From contig JAGGYC010000055.1 in the NCBI GenBank assembly GCA_021162745.1, positions 1 through 41,341 on the forward strand: a DNA stretch of 41,341 nucleotides, in the 5' to 3' direction. The DNA comes from Desulfuromonas sp. (GTDB lineage: Bacteria > Desulfobacterota > Desulfuromonadia > Desulfuromonadales > Desulfuromonadaceae). The position numbers were made by a program, and so were the translations under genes. Below the pieces are notes generated by a model. The model saw only the letters and a list, made by a program, of their open reading frames with translations, was not told where the DNA came from and ran no database searches. This document shows positions 26,153-34,970 of this stretch, piece after piece (within the stretch, counting starts at the first letter, position 1; each line of letters opens with the position of its first letter).

Positions 26153-27588
26153 GACGACGACTCTCCACCACCGAAACGCGCCTTGCACACTACATTGACA
26201 AAGCGGATCGATTTTTCCTCCAGCTGGGCGATCAGCGTTTCCACCCGCCGACTGAGCAGGCTATGGCAGAGCATGATCGGAATCGCCACGCCAAGACCGA
26301 GCATGGTGGTGATCAGCGCTTCAGAGATGCCGCTCGACATCAGTCGCGGATCACCGGTGCCGTGGAAGGTGATCACCTGGAAGGTGTTGATCATACCGGT
26401 AACAGTGCCGAGCAGTCCGAGCAGCGGCGCAATGGAGGCCAGCACTGCCAAAGTGGAGAGAAAACGTTCCAGACGCGGTATCTCGCCGAGAATCGCCTCT
26501 TGCAGGGCATTTTCCAGATCTTCCCGGCCCATGGTTCGATAGCGTAACCCCGCGCTCAACACCCGCGGCAGCGGTTTGTCGGCACTGTGCTGACAGGCAC
26601 TCTCGCAGCCACTCCAGTCACCGTCAGCCACCAACGGTTCGATGGTGTTGAACAGGGCATCGGCGTCAAAGCGGTTGCGCCGCAAAAACCAGCTGCGCTC
26701 AACGATCAGCACCAGTGCCACAGCACCGATCAATACAATCGGCCAGACGATAAAACCACCCTGCCCCAACTGGTCGGTCAGGCCGGTGCGATAATTAAGC
26801 TGACGCAATGACGCGCCACGACCGATATCGATGGGTGCACTGGCGCTTTCACCATCGAGATAACGTTCAATCTGTTTCTGCCAGCGCCGCCCCGGCAACT
26901 GCGACAACGCAAACAAGCGACCACTTGGCGGCGAATAGAGCAGAAAACCGCTCTCATCAACGGTGCGATAGGCAGCACTGAAATCACCGAGCATCAACAC
27001 ATCGGCAGCGCGCTGCTCACCCTGACGGTCGAGAATGGTCTGGCGGACAATCTGCACCTCTGCGGTAGCGGTCATCTCGTCAAGCAACAGAGCACTAAGA
27101 GCGCGCACATCATCCATGCCGGGAAAACGCTCCTGCTGCTGTAGTACGTTCAACACCTCGGTGCGCCCGGGACGCAGGGCATTGATCTGGCTATGTTGCA
27201 ACAGGGCATCGCTCTCTTTGGCACTGACACGGATAAAACCCAACAGCTCCTGCAAGCGGACGCTGCGCTGCTGCTGTTCCGTTTGCAGCGCAGTCTGCTG
27301 CACCGTCAAGCGGCTGAGCTGTTTTTTCAACGAGCGGGTCTGCTGTTTAAGATCAGCGACATCGCCACGTAGCGTTTTCACCGCCTGCCGTAGAGCTGTG
27401 CGATCCGCCAGCAACTGCTGACGCTGCTTGGTCGCCAGTGTTTCAGCCCGCAGCTGCTCCTGTTCGGCGGCGGCAACCACCTGTTGTTGTTGTTGCTGCA
27501 GGGCCTGGGCCCGCTGGCGTTGATCTTGCCCCAGAGCGGGCAGTGTGGTTAAGACCACAAGGATCAAGGTGATGATCATCGCTTTCAT
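26149..27588 (-). CDS. ttpC: TtpC-like ExbB-family protein with periplasmic coiled-coil extension
   Basis: A 479-residue protein with a signal peptide (cleavage near ALG-QDQ), a long Gln/Leu-rich coiled coil (about residues 22-125) and a globular periplasmic part. A C-terminal ExbB/MotA-like three-helix module follows from about residue 285 (GFIVWPIVLIGAVALVLIVE, then SIAPLLGLLGTVTGMI). This is the architecture of Vibrio TtpC, an extra subunit needed by TonB2 systems. The start overlaps the DUF3450 stop by ATGA, and the end overlaps exbB, so expression is translationally coupled. Confidence 0.92.
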   Translation of the reverse strand: MKAMIITLILVVLTTLPALGQDQRQRAQALQQQQQQVVAAAEQEQLRAETLATKQRQQLLADRTALRQAVKTLRGDVADLKQQTRSLKKQLSRLTVQQTALQTEQQQRSVRLQELLGFIRVSAKESDALLQHSQINALRPGRTEVLNVLQQQERFPGMDDVRALSALLLDEMTATAEVQIVRQTILDRQGEQRAADVLMLGDFSAAYRTVDESGFLLYSPPSGRLFALSQLPGRRWQKQIERYLDGESASAPIDIGRGASLRQLNYRTGLTDQLGQGGFIVWPIVLIGAVALVLIVERSWFLRRNRFDADALFNTIEPLVADGDWSGCESACQHSADKPLPRVLSAGLRYRTMGREDLENALQEAILGEIPRLERFLSTLAVLASIAPLLGLLGTVTGMINTFQVITFHGTGDPRLMSSGISEALITTMLGLGVAIPIMLCHSLLSRRVETLIAQLEEKSIRFVNVVCKARFGGGESSS

Positions 27589-28382
27589 TGCGCCACCACC
27601 TTTCCTAACGGCAGGCTGAGCAGATCCACCGGTCGATGCTTACTGCCCATGTCGATGGCACGCTGTAACTCGCCATTGACATCACCAGCCAACAGCTGCC
27701 ACTGCTCACTGACCGGATCATAAATAGCACTGCGCTGGCCATCGAGGGACTGAGCAAACAACGCCAGACGGCCGACCCGCAACTGATTCATCAGCGCCGA
27801 ACGTCCGTCCACCGTCAGTGTCGCCTGGATCACCTCAACACTGCGGCCATACTCGGTCTCGACCCGCAACGCCTCCATGGTACGACGGAATTTCTCGCCG
27901 ATCGCCACCGTGTCATCGTCCAGCGCCTGTTGCAGGCGCTGCAAACGCAGTTGCCGTTCATGGACGAGAAACGGCAGATCTTCAGCCACCTGCTGGCGCA
28001 GCTGATCGACACTCTGCTGCAAAAACGGCAGCATCTCATCAGTCAACCGTTTCGACTCGGCAATTGCCCGTTGCAATGCTGCGATGGCTAGCGTGCGCTC
28101 ATCCAAGTGCTGCTGTAGATCATCGCACAGACAGCTGAGCTGTTGCTGCTCCAACTCCAGCCGTTCCAGCTCAGCGCTGAGCTTCAAGCGCTCGGCCTGC
28201 CAGGCATCGGCCTCACGTTGCGCCTGCTGACGCACTTTCAACGTCTGCGCCACCGGTGTCGTCACCTGATCTGAAAACGGCTGAGCAGGTAATGCCACGG
28301 GTTGAGCCATGGCACTACCCGCACACAACAACAGACACACACTGTTCAAAAGGCTGAATCTTAAAACATTGTACAATTTCAA
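27585..28382 (-). CDS. DUF3450 periplasmic coiled-coil protein of the TonB2 system
   Basis: A 265-residue exported protein with a signal peptide (cleavage near AMA-QPV, about residue 26). A coiled coil spans roughly residues 45-115 and a conserved C-terminal region is typical of DUF3450 (VIQATLTVDGRSALMNQLRVGRLALFAQ type). It is the first gene of the DUF3450-TtpC-ExbB-ExbD-TonB-TPR operon, as in Vibrio. The start is a TTG at 28382 with AGGAG 6 nt upstream. It may be a periplasmic partner of TtpC; the biochemical role is unknown. Confidence 0.88.
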   Translation of the reverse strand: MKLYNVLRFSLLNSVCLLLCAGSAMAQPVALPAQPFSDQVTTPVAQTLKVRQQAQREADAWQAERLKLSAELERLELEQQQLSCLCDDLQQHLDERTLAIAALQRAIAESKRLTDEMLPFLQQSVDQLRQQVAEDLPFLVHERQLRLQRLQQALDDDTVAIGEKFRRTMEALRVETEYGRSVEVIQATLTVDGRSALMNQLRVGRLALFAQSLDGQRSAIYDPVSEQWQLLAGDVNGELQRAIDMGSKHRPVDLLSLPLGKVVAQ

Positions 28383-29015
28383 AAAGATCTCCTGTAGGAT
28401 AGAACGTTCGAGTCAACTCTGTCCCGGAAATAGGTATTGTATATAGCCACTGCTGAATCATGATTAGATGAATAGACAAACAATGGTGTCACACCAACAG
28501 GGTTCTGCATAACGGTACCACGGAAAAAGTAGAGAGCGATAAACTAACACATTACTCAATGCCGTATCTCAGAAAAAGAGAAAACTCAGTCGACCTAAAG
28601 GGCGACTTGCCGCCAAGGTGAAGCAAGACGGAAAACGACTCATCGTCGGTGGGTTTGCGACCCCCGGAGGGCCGGTTTTAAAGCCATTTCTTTGCACACT
28701 TTCTTTGGGGCTTTGCAAAGAAAGTGTGTCGGCTGCGGGACGAAACCCGCGAACTCGATTTTGTTTTTAGGGGTTTTGTTTAGCCGCCCGTGGTACCGGA
28801 TCAATATTATTCCGTCGCCAAACGGTGTCATCGGCTGAACTAAACCGGGGTTGCGCCCCCGGGCGGCGCCCTACTTTTAGAATCATCCAAAAGTAGGCAA
28901 AACATGACCCCAAATGTCTTGCCCTACGGGTTCCCTCACTTCAATCGCTACCACCGAGGAGCCCGACCAAACAATTTAAGATGAACAAACTAACAAACCC
29001 CCAGCGGAGATTCAA
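28383..29015. other. Intergenic region between the TonB2 operon and the FMN-protein gene
   Basis: 633 bp. It should contain the promoter of the minus-strand TonB2 operon, though I see no convincing -35/-10 pair. It also holds repeat copy C (28665-28835) and a further inverted CTACTTTTAGAATCATCCAAAAGTAG structure (about 28871-28896). No gene is supported. Confidence 0.6.
28665..28835 (+). repeat. Dispersed structured repeat, copy C
   Basis: A 5'-truncated copy with the best central hairpin: 13-bp perfect arms, CACACTTTCTTTG (28695-28707) and CAAAGAAAGTGTG (28716-28728). A GCGGG...CCCGC stem, a GAACTCGAT end, GATCAATATT and CCAAACGG follow. Confidence 0.8.
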
Positions 29016-29420
29016 ATGGATTCAACACAGCTTCCCGGCTACTTTACGACCAGCGACGGTAGCGGAATTCTCTCCACTGCCGACAGCGATGGTCAGGTCA
29101 ATTCGGCCGTGTACGCCAAACCCCGTTTTTTCGATGACGGCACCATCGCCTTTATCATGCTCGACCGTCTCAACCATCACAATCTACAGTCCAACCCGCA
29201 CGCGGCCTATCTGTTCCTGGAGCGCGGCGACGGCTATCGCGGCATCCGCCTCAAGTTAACGAAACTGCGCGAGGAATTGAATACTGAACGCATTGAACAG
29301 TTGCTCAGCGACAGCAAACACAAGCTGGTTTGTAATGAAGATCGTTATCTGGTGTTCTTTAACATCGACACCATTCTGCCGTTGGTCATTGGCCGCAAAA
29401 AGGATCAACAAGATGCTTAA
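29016..29420 (+). CDS. Pyridoxamine 5'-phosphate oxidase-like (split-barrel FMN-binding) protein
   Basis: A 134-residue cytoplasmic protein with the split-barrel flavin-binding pattern: an N-terminal GILSTADSDGQVNSAVY strand pair, then FDDGTIAFIMLDRLNHHNLQSNPHAAYLF, typical of small PPOx-family proteins. The family binds FMN, F420 or haem; the specific activity is not predictable. GGAG precedes the ATG at 29016. It overlaps the HAD gene by 8 bp, so the two are co-translated. Confidence 0.78.
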   Translation: MDSTQLPGYFTTSDGSGILSTADSDGQVNSAVYAKPRFFDDGTIAFIMLDRLNHHNLQSNPHAAYLFLERGDGYRGIRLKLTKLREELNTERIEQLLSDSKHKLVCNEDRYLVFFNIDTILPLVIGRKKDQQDA

Positions 29421-29883
29421 CATTGATATTCCCGGTGCTGATTCGCTGCAACTGCATCATTTGGTTCTCGACTACAACGGCACCCTGGCGTGTGATGGCC
29501 AACTGCTTCCCGAACTGATTGCGCCGCTACAGCAACTGGCCGACAGCTTGATGATCCACGTTATCACCGCCGACACCCACGGTAGCGCCGCCAAGCAACT
29601 GGCTGCGTTACCCTGCCGACTGGAGATCATCGCTCAAAACGATCAGATTGCGGCCAAGCAACAGTTCGTCCACCAACTCGGCACCGAACACTGCGTAGCC
29701 ATCGGCAATGGTTACAACGACCAACAAATGCTCAAGGATGCGGCCCTCGGCATTGCCCTTATCCAACGGGAGGGAGGCGCGGTTGCCAGCCTGCTCAATG
29801 CCGATATTGTCTGCAACCATTGTTGCGACGCCCTTGAGCTGTTACTCAAACCGGCGCGACTCATTGCCACCTTGCGCCGTTAA
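29413..29883 (+). CDS. Small HAD-superfamily protein (soluble P-type-ATPase-like) with variant motif I
   Basis: A 156-residue single-domain HAD fold without a cap. Motif I reads LDYNGTLA: the nucleophile D20 is kept, but the usual second Asp of DxDxT is Asn22. The motif III-like GNGYNDQQMLKDA is intact. Small soluble proteins of this kind are grouped with the P-domain of P-type ATPases; P-type ATPases themselves carry DKTGT, so a phosphoaspartate may still form, but phosphatase activity may be weak. The ATG at 29413 (AAGGA upstream) overlaps the preceding gene. Substrate unknown. Confidence 0.8.
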   Translation: MLNIDIPGADSLQLHHLVLDYNGTLACDGQLLPELIAPLQQLADSLMIHVITADTHGSAAKQLAALPCRLEIIAQNDQIAAKQQFVHQLGTEHCVAIGNGYNDQQMLKDAALGIALIQREGGAVASLLNADIVCNHCCDALELLLKPARLIATLRR

Positions 29884-29904
29884 TCAACCATCACTAAAAG
29901 AATG

Positions 29905-29932
29905 TTGACAAAACCACTCAACTATCTATTAT
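29905..29932 (+). promoter_or_regulatory. Candidate sigma-70 promoter of the OB-fold lipoprotein gene
   Basis: TTGACA (29905-29910), a 16-bp spacer and TATTAT (29927-29932), 50 bp upstream of the GTG start at 29983. Confidence 0.6.
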
Positions 29933-29982
29933 TGTTGATCTCAACTAACCATCAACGTTAAACAACACCGGAGGGTTATCCC

Positions 29983-30792
29983 GTGAAATTCACCCATTTG
30001 ATTTTAATTGCTCTTCTCGCCAGCGGTCTTGGCGCATGCAAAGACACCAACGATAATCAGGCAGCAGCCCCGGCAGCCCACCCCGCTACCAGCGAAGCAC
30101 CTGCTCATGCCGATGCTCTGCAACCCATTCAGCAGATGTCCGGCACCGTGCTTGAAACCATGGATACCGCCGGTTACACCTATATCAAAGTTAAAACTGC
30201 CGACGCCGAAGTATGGGCCGCCGCACCGCAGTTCCCGGTCACAGTGGGTGCTTCGGTCATGATCCCCGAAGGGATGCCGATGCCCAACTATCACAGCAAT
30301 ACCCTCAACCGCGACTTCGACTTGGTCTACTTTGTCGGCGACGTACTGGTTGTCGGTGCGGATATGAATTTGCACAGCCCTGAAGATGGCCACGTTGATA
30401 TGGGGAAGATGGGCGACATGGCTGACGCAGCGATGGGTCATCAGAAACCGGCGGCAGCCGTAGTGGAGATTGACTTTTCAAACCTGACCAAGGCGGAAAA
30501 AGGCTACACCATAGCGGAAATTTTTGCCCAGAAGGACGCTCTGGCGACCAAGGAAGTAACCCTGCGTGCCAAAGTGGTCAAGTTCAGCCCCAAGATCATG
30601 AAAACCAACTGGATCCACCTCCAGGATGGCAGCGGTGAGGCCGGCACCCACGACCTAACCATCACAACCGACGGCCAGGCAGCGGTAGGCGACACGGTCG
30701 TGGTAAAGGGTATCCTCGATCTGAATCAGGATTTCGGTTACGGCTACAAGTATGATGTGATCATTCAAAAAGCCGAGGTAACGGTGGAATAA
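29983..30792 (+). CDS. Lipoprotein with two OB-like domains (NrfJ-like)
   Basis: A 269-residue lipoprotein: lipobox GLGAC (Cys at residue 19), then an Ala/His-rich linker. A first small beta domain (about 48-130) contains GYTYIKVKTADAEVWAAAP, and a second OB-like domain near the C-terminus has NWIHLQDGSG and VVVKGILDLNQDFG. Proteins with this layout are sometimes annotated NrfJ-like or as nucleic-acid-binding OB-fold proteins, but a periplasmic lipid-anchored protein is unlikely to bind DNA. Met/His-rich stretches (about 125-155) could bind metal. The start is a GTG at 29983 with GGAGGG upstream. It has its own candidate promoter and terminator, so it is monocistronic. Confidence 0.75.
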   Translation: MKFTHLILIALLASGLGACKDTNDNQAAAPAAHPATSEAPAHADALQPIQQMSGTVLETMDTAGYTYIKVKTADAEVWAAAPQFPVTVGASVMIPEGMPMPNYHSNTLNRDFDLVYFVGDVLVVGADMNLHSPEDGHVDMGKMGDMADAAMGHQKPAAAVVEIDFSNLTKAEKGYTIAEIFAQKDALATKEVTLRAKVVKFSPKIMKTNWIHLQDGSGEAGTHDLTITTDGQAAVGDTVVVKGILDLNQDFGYGYKYDVIIQKAEVTVE

Positions 30793-30814
30793 AGATCACA
30801 GCAGATAGATATGA

Positions 30815-30851
30815 TAAAAAAGCCCCCGGTCAACACCGGGGGCTTTTTTTG
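30815..30851 (+). terminator. Rho-independent terminator after the OB-fold lipoprotein gene
   Basis: A GC-rich 10-bp stem (30821-30830 with 30835-30844) and a 4-nt loop, flanked by an A run and followed by seven T. It lies 23 bp after the stop codon. Confidence 0.92.
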
Positions 30852-30938
30852 TGCCACCAGGCATCCCGATACTGGAATGAACGGGGGCCTTGTGCCATAA
30901 TTGTTTTTAAAGTTATGCCTTAATTTTCGGAGCTGAGG

Positions 30939-31814
30939 ATGCAGAGTTTTAGCAACAAACCAGCACAGTCTATCTATTCCCCGCGAGGATGCACCCTGTT
31001 GCATGTTGAAGAGCTGACACCGCAGGAAAAGCTGTTCCGCTTTGTGCTGGATGATGGTTCTGCTCTGGGGCATCAGCCGGGACAATTTGTCCAGCTATCC
31101 ATTGCCGGACTGACGGAAGCACCGATCTCCATTGCCGGCTCTCCCACCCGCGGGCCGCAATTCGAGCTGGCGGTGCGCAACGTCGGCACCCTGACCGGGG
31201 CGCTGCATCAGCTTCAGGTCGGAGCCAAGGTCGGCATTCGCGGGCCCTTTGGCCGCCCCTTTGACCTCGCGGCACTACAAGGCAAACATCTGGTGTTGAT
31301 TGCCGGAGGCTGTGGTCTGGCGCCGCTGCGTTCCCTGATTCAATACTGCGAGGATCGCCCCCAGGAATTTGCCTCGGTGCAGATCATCTACGGCGCACGA
31401 ACATCTCACTGCCTGCTATTCAAAGAGGAGCTGAAAGCGTGGCAAAACAGCCCCCACCTGAGTTGCTGCTACACCGTTGATCAGGCTGTGCCGGATTGCG
31501 ACCATGACACCCCTTACGATGGTGAACAGGGTTTGATCACCGACCTGTTTGAACATTTATTTGAGCGCTGCATCTTTACGGCGGAAAATAGCTGCGCTGT
31601 GATTGTCGGCCCACCGGCCATGTACCGCCCGGTAATTGAGGAACTGCGCCGTTACGGCTTTACCGCCCCCAGGCAGATCATGTTGTCCCTCGAACGGAAA
31701 ATGCGCTGCGGCATCGGCAAATGCGGCCACTGCACCATTGAACATCTGTACTGCTGCACCGATGGCCCAGTATTCTGGTTGGAAGAGGTTGAAACCTTGC
31801 GGGGAGCCCTATGA
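30939..31814 (+). CDS. Flavin/2Fe-2S reductase subunit of formate dehydrogenase (AsrB/PyrK-like)
   Basis: A 291-residue cytoplasmic protein of the ferredoxin-NADP reductase fold. The FAD-binding region is near residues 55-70 (HQPGQFVQLS, APISIAGSP), and an NAD(P)-binding GGCGLAPLRSL starts at about residue 122. A C-terminal [2Fe-2S] motif CGIGKCGHC carries Cys257, 262 and 265, with a fourth Cys at 272/273. Such proteins are the gamma subunits of sulfhydrogenases, AsrB, or PyrK. Here it would pass electrons between NAD(P) and the formate dehydrogenase. The ATG at 30939 has GGAG/GAGG upstream. Its last bases overlap fdhA (ATGA), so it is the first gene of a tight three-gene operon. Confidence 0.88.
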   Translation: MQSFSNKPAQSIYSPRGCTLLHVEELTPQEKLFRFVLDDGSALGHQPGQFVQLSIAGLTEAPISIAGSPTRGPQFELAVRNVGTLTGALHQLQVGAKVGIRGPFGRPFDLAALQGKHLVLIAGGCGLAPLRSLIQYCEDRPQEFASVQIIYGARTSHCLLFKEELKAWQNSPHLSCCYTVDQAVPDCDHDTPYDGEQGLITDLFEHLFERCIFTAENSCAVIVGPPAMYRPVIEELRRYGFTAPRQIMLSLERKMRCGIGKCGHCTIEHLYCCTDGPVFWLEEVETLRGAL

Positions 31815-33868
31815 ATGGAAACAAGCCGAGTGAAATGAACGCGACCCTGACCACCTGTCCCTACTGCGGCACAGGCTGTAATTTTTATCTGCTCAGTGGC
31901 AGCGATGGCCGCCTGAGCGGTGTTGAACCGGCGGCAAAACATATTGTCAGCAAGGGGCGACTGTGCATGAAAGGCTGGAACGCCCATGCCTTTGTCCACC
32001 ATCCCGACCGTTTGAGCACACCCCAGCTTAAACGGGATGGAGCATTGCAAGACTGCGACTGGGACACGGCGCTGGCAACGGTGCATCAGCGGCTGCAAGC
32101 CATTGCCGACAGGCACGGCCCGGACAGTCTGATGTTCTTCTCTTCGGCCAAGGTCAGCAACGAGGAAAATTACCTGATGATGAAACTGGCCCGCGCCGGT
32201 TTCAGCACCAACAATGTCGATCATTGCGCTAGGCTGTGCCACTCATCCACGGTGGTCGGGCTGGCTGAAACCCTCGGTTCCGGTGCCATGACCAACACCC
32301 TGGACTGCTTTGACCATACGGATCTGGTATTTGTCATCGGTTCCAACACCACGGAGCAGCATCCCCTGATCGGTGGCCGGATTCTTCAAGCCCTGCGCCA
32401 CGACACAAAATTGCTGGTGGCCGACAGCCGCAAAATCCGGCTGGCCCAGCATGCAAATATCCACCTGCGCCATCACAACGGCAGCGACGTGGCGCTGATT
32501 AACGGTATGATGCGCCAAATTTTGGTCGATGGCCTGGAGGATCGAGACTTCATCGCCCGCCGCACCGAAAACTTCGATGCCCTGCGCGACTCACTTGAGC
32601 CGTTCACGCCTGAGTACGTGGCCGCCATCACCGGCCTTGAGCCACAGCAGATTATTGATGCGACCCGGCTCTATGCCGGGGCGGACAACGCCATGATCGT
32701 CTTTGCCATGGGCATTACCCAGCACAGCCACGGCGTGGATAATGTGCGTGCCCTCTCCAATCTGGCGCTGATGACGGGCAACCTGGGACGACCCGGAACC
32801 GGCATTAATCCCTTGCGCGGCCAAAACAATGTCCAAGGGGCCTGCGACATGGGAGCGCTACCCAATGTTTACACCGGCTACCAGCAGGTAGCCGATCCAC
32901 AGGCGCGGCTGAAGTTTTCCACCGCCTGGGGCAAGGAATTGCCGGAAACCCCCGGCTTGATGGCCACCCATGCCATTGAAGCCGCAGCGGCAGGCAGCGT
33001 GCGCGGCATGCTCATCATGGGTGAAAACCCCATGTTGTCGGAACCCAACCAGACACTGGTACGCAAGGCGCTGGAGAATCTTGATTTTCTGGCGGTCATT
33101 GATATTTTTCCAACGGAGACTGCACAACTGGCGGATGTGGTTCTGCCGGCGGCCTGTTATGCCGAACGCGACGGCACTTATACCTCGACGGAGCGGCGGG
33201 TGCAGCGCGGTCGCCAGGCCGTCGAAACGCCGGGAGATGCCCGCGCCGACTGGAGAATTCTGTGTGATCTGCTGCAACGCTGCGGCATTAAAGCGAATTA
33301 CGAATCACCGGCACAGATTATGGATGAAATCACCACCCTGACCCCCAGCTATGGCGGCATCAGCTACCAGCGGCTGGAGGGCGGCCATGGCTTGCAATGG
33401 CCCTGCCCCGATGCAGATCATCCCGGCACGCCGATTCTCCATCAGGAGCAGTGTACGCGGGGTAAGGGGCGTTTCAGCCCGACCCGCTACCGCCCGCCCA
33501 AAGAGCTGCCGGATGAAAAGTATCCGTTGCTGCTCAACACCGGACGCACCGCTGTCCATTGGCACACCGGCACCATGACCCGGCGCAGCCATCTGCTGCA
33601 CCGTGAAGAACCGCACGCCTTTGCCGAAGTCAATCCGCAGGATGCCGGACAACTCCAAATCTGCGACCGGCAGTTGATCCGGGTCAGCAGTCGCCGCGGT
33701 AGTATCCAGCTCAAGGCCCGGCTGACGGAGCGGGTTCCGGCGGGGCAGATCTTCATCCCCTTCCATTTTGCCGAGGGTGCAGCCAATGTGCTGACCAACA
33801 ATGCCCTGGACCCCGAATCGGGCATCCCGGAATTTAAAGTCTGTGCCGTGAGGGTGGAGCCATGCTGA
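31811..33868 (+). CDS. fdhA: Formate dehydrogenase catalytic subunit (molybdopterin, Cys variant)
   Basis: A 685-residue molybdo/tungsto-bis-MGD oxidoreductase. The N-terminal [4Fe-4S] ligands are Cys16, 19, 23 (CPYCGTGC) and Cys52 (GRLCMKG). The metal-ligand position is Cys143 in VDHCARLCHSS; there is no in-frame UGA, so this is the cysteine rather than selenocysteine form. The family motif GMGALPNVYTGYQ-type region and ENPMLSEP are present, as is the C-terminal MopB domain. There is no twin-arginine signal, so it is cytoplasmic. Formate oxidation or CO2 reduction is the likely reaction; assimilatory nitrate reductases are related, but the DHCARLCH signature favours formate dehydrogenase. 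It is overlapped at both ends by its partner genes. Confidence 0.92.
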   Translation: MNGNKPSEMNATLTTCPYCGTGCNFYLLSGSDGRLSGVEPAAKHIVSKGRLCMKGWNAHAFVHHPDRLSTPQLKRDGALQDCDWDTALATVHQRLQAIADRHGPDSLMFFSSAKVSNEENYLMMKLARAGFSTNNVDHCARLCHSSTVVGLAETLGSGAMTNTLDCFDHTDLVFVIGSNTTEQHPLIGGRILQALRHDTKLLVADSRKIRLAQHANIHLRHHNGSDVALINGMMRQILVDGLEDRDFIARRTENFDALRDSLEPFTPEYVAAITGLEPQQIIDATRLYAGADNAMIVFAMGITQHSHGVDNVRALSNLALMTGNLGRPGTGINPLRGQNNVQGACDMGALPNVYTGYQQVADPQARLKFSTAWGKELPETPGLMATHAIEAAAAGSVRGMLIMGENPMLSEPNQTLVRKALENLDFLAVIDIFPTETAQLADVVLPAACYAERDGTYTSTERRVQRGRQAVETPGDARADWRILCDLLQRCGIKANYESPAQIMDEITTLTPSYGGISYQRLEGGHGLQWPCPDADHPGTPILHQEQCTRGKGRFSPTRYRPPKELPDEKYPLLLNTGRTAVHWHTGTMTRRSHLLHREEPHAFAEVNPQDAGQLQICDRQLIRVSSRRGSIQLKARLTERVPAGQIFIPFHFAEGAANVLTNNALDPESGIPEFKVCAVRVEPC

Positions 33869-34908
33869 AACAACTGACACAACAGGACCTGTTTGAGCTC
33901 TTCGACCGGCTGGCCGAACAGTATCATTTACTGATGCCGACCCTCCTGACCGATGGCAGCCGCGAGCTGATGCCATGGCCGGGAAGCAAAGCAGCCGCCA
34001 TAGATGGCATCATCCCATCCATGGCGGGGGAGCCGATCCAGCGCAAGCCGACCAGTCACTTTTTCCCCCAGACCGATCCGCTGGTGTTCCTCAAGCCCGA
34101 CGGCACGGTCAGTGTGCCGCAGCCGCCGGACAAGCCGTTGGCCCTATGCGGACTGAACCGCGAAGACCTGGCAGCCGTGGCCTTTGTCGACCGCTTTTTC
34201 AGTGCTGAACCAGCGGACGATGTGTATCTGGCCAAACGCTCCGGCGCATTGCTCATCGGACTGAGCGGGCACTGTGGAGATGGTAGTCATGGTGACCACT
34301 TTCTACCGTTAGCTCAGGGGCTGTGCGATATAGAATTGATTGCCGAAGAGCCGAATGAAGAAAAAAAAGAGCAGGAAAAACAGTGGCTGGCCGTGGTTTA
34401 CAATGCTGTCGGAGAGCAGTGGCTAAGCGGATTCGCCGCCGGTTCACCACAACGGCTGGAGCTGCTGCGCCACAAATCCGTCACCATGGGCCATCAGCAA
34501 CAGGAGCTGTTACAACAGGCAAGCCGTCTGCTACAGGCCGATCAGGTGCCGGACAGCTTCTGGCAGGAGATCTCCTCTCGCTGCATCCGTTGCGGCGGCT
34601 GCAACTTTGTCTGCCCTACTTGCACCTGTTTTTGCGTTCAGGATCGCACCACAACAGCAGGGACACAGCGCAGCCGCATCTGGGATTCCTGCCAGCTGGA
34701 CGCCTTCATGCGTGAAGCCAGCGGCCACAACCCCCTGGGCACGGAGCTGTTGCGCACCCGACGCCGGATTCATCATAAACTGGTGGATGATCCCAAGCGC
34801 TGGGGAGAAATCAGCTGCGTGCTGTGCGGTCGCTGTGACCGCGCCTGCCCGACGGGGATCGGCATGGTGGCGGTATGCGAGGAGTTGGTACGGCGTTTTA
34901 CGAGTTAA
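33862..34908 (+). CDS. Iron-sulfur subunit (AsrA/HydB-like) of formate dehydrogenase
   Basis: A 348-residue cytoplasmic protein. The N-terminal part resembles AsrA/sulfhydrogenase beta subunits (PTSHFFPQTDPLVFL near residue 65). The C-terminal third holds two cluster motifs: CIRCGGCNFVCP at Cys241, 244, 247 and 251 followed by extra cysteines (CTCFC), and CVLCGRCDRACP at Cys319, 322, 325 and 329, giving two [4Fe-4S] clusters. It would relay electrons between the catalytic subunit and the flavin subunit. The start overlaps the fdhA stop by 7 bp. The same reductase/Fe-S pair serves [NiFe] sulfhydrogenases and Asr sulfite reductase, so its coupling to a molybdo-enzyme here is notable. Confidence 0.88.
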   Translation: MLKQLTQQDLFELFDRLAEQYHLLMPTLLTDGSRELMPWPGSKAAAIDGIIPSMAGEPIQRKPTSHFFPQTDPLVFLKPDGTVSVPQPPDKPLALCGLNREDLAAVAFVDRFFSAEPADDVYLAKRSGALLIGLSGHCGDGSHGDHFLPLAQGLCDIELIAEEPNEEKKEQEKQWLAVVYNAVGEQWLSGFAAGSPQRLELLRHKSVTMGHQQQELLQQASRLLQADQVPDSFWQEISSRCIRCGGCNFVCPTCTCFCVQDRTTTAGTQRSRIWDSCQLDAFMREASGHNPLGTELLRTRRRIHHKLVDDPKRWGEISCVLCGRCDRACPTGIGMVAVCEELVRRFTS

Positions 34909-34970
34909 TTTTCGTGTAGATCAACAGTAAATGTGGGCACTGTCCACCATCAAGCAACAGGCACTGCTGT

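Noticed and set aside
31811-33868. Selenocysteine in the formate dehydrogenase
   Set aside because: The metal-ligand position is an ordinary Cys codon (residue 143) and the frame has no internal UGA.
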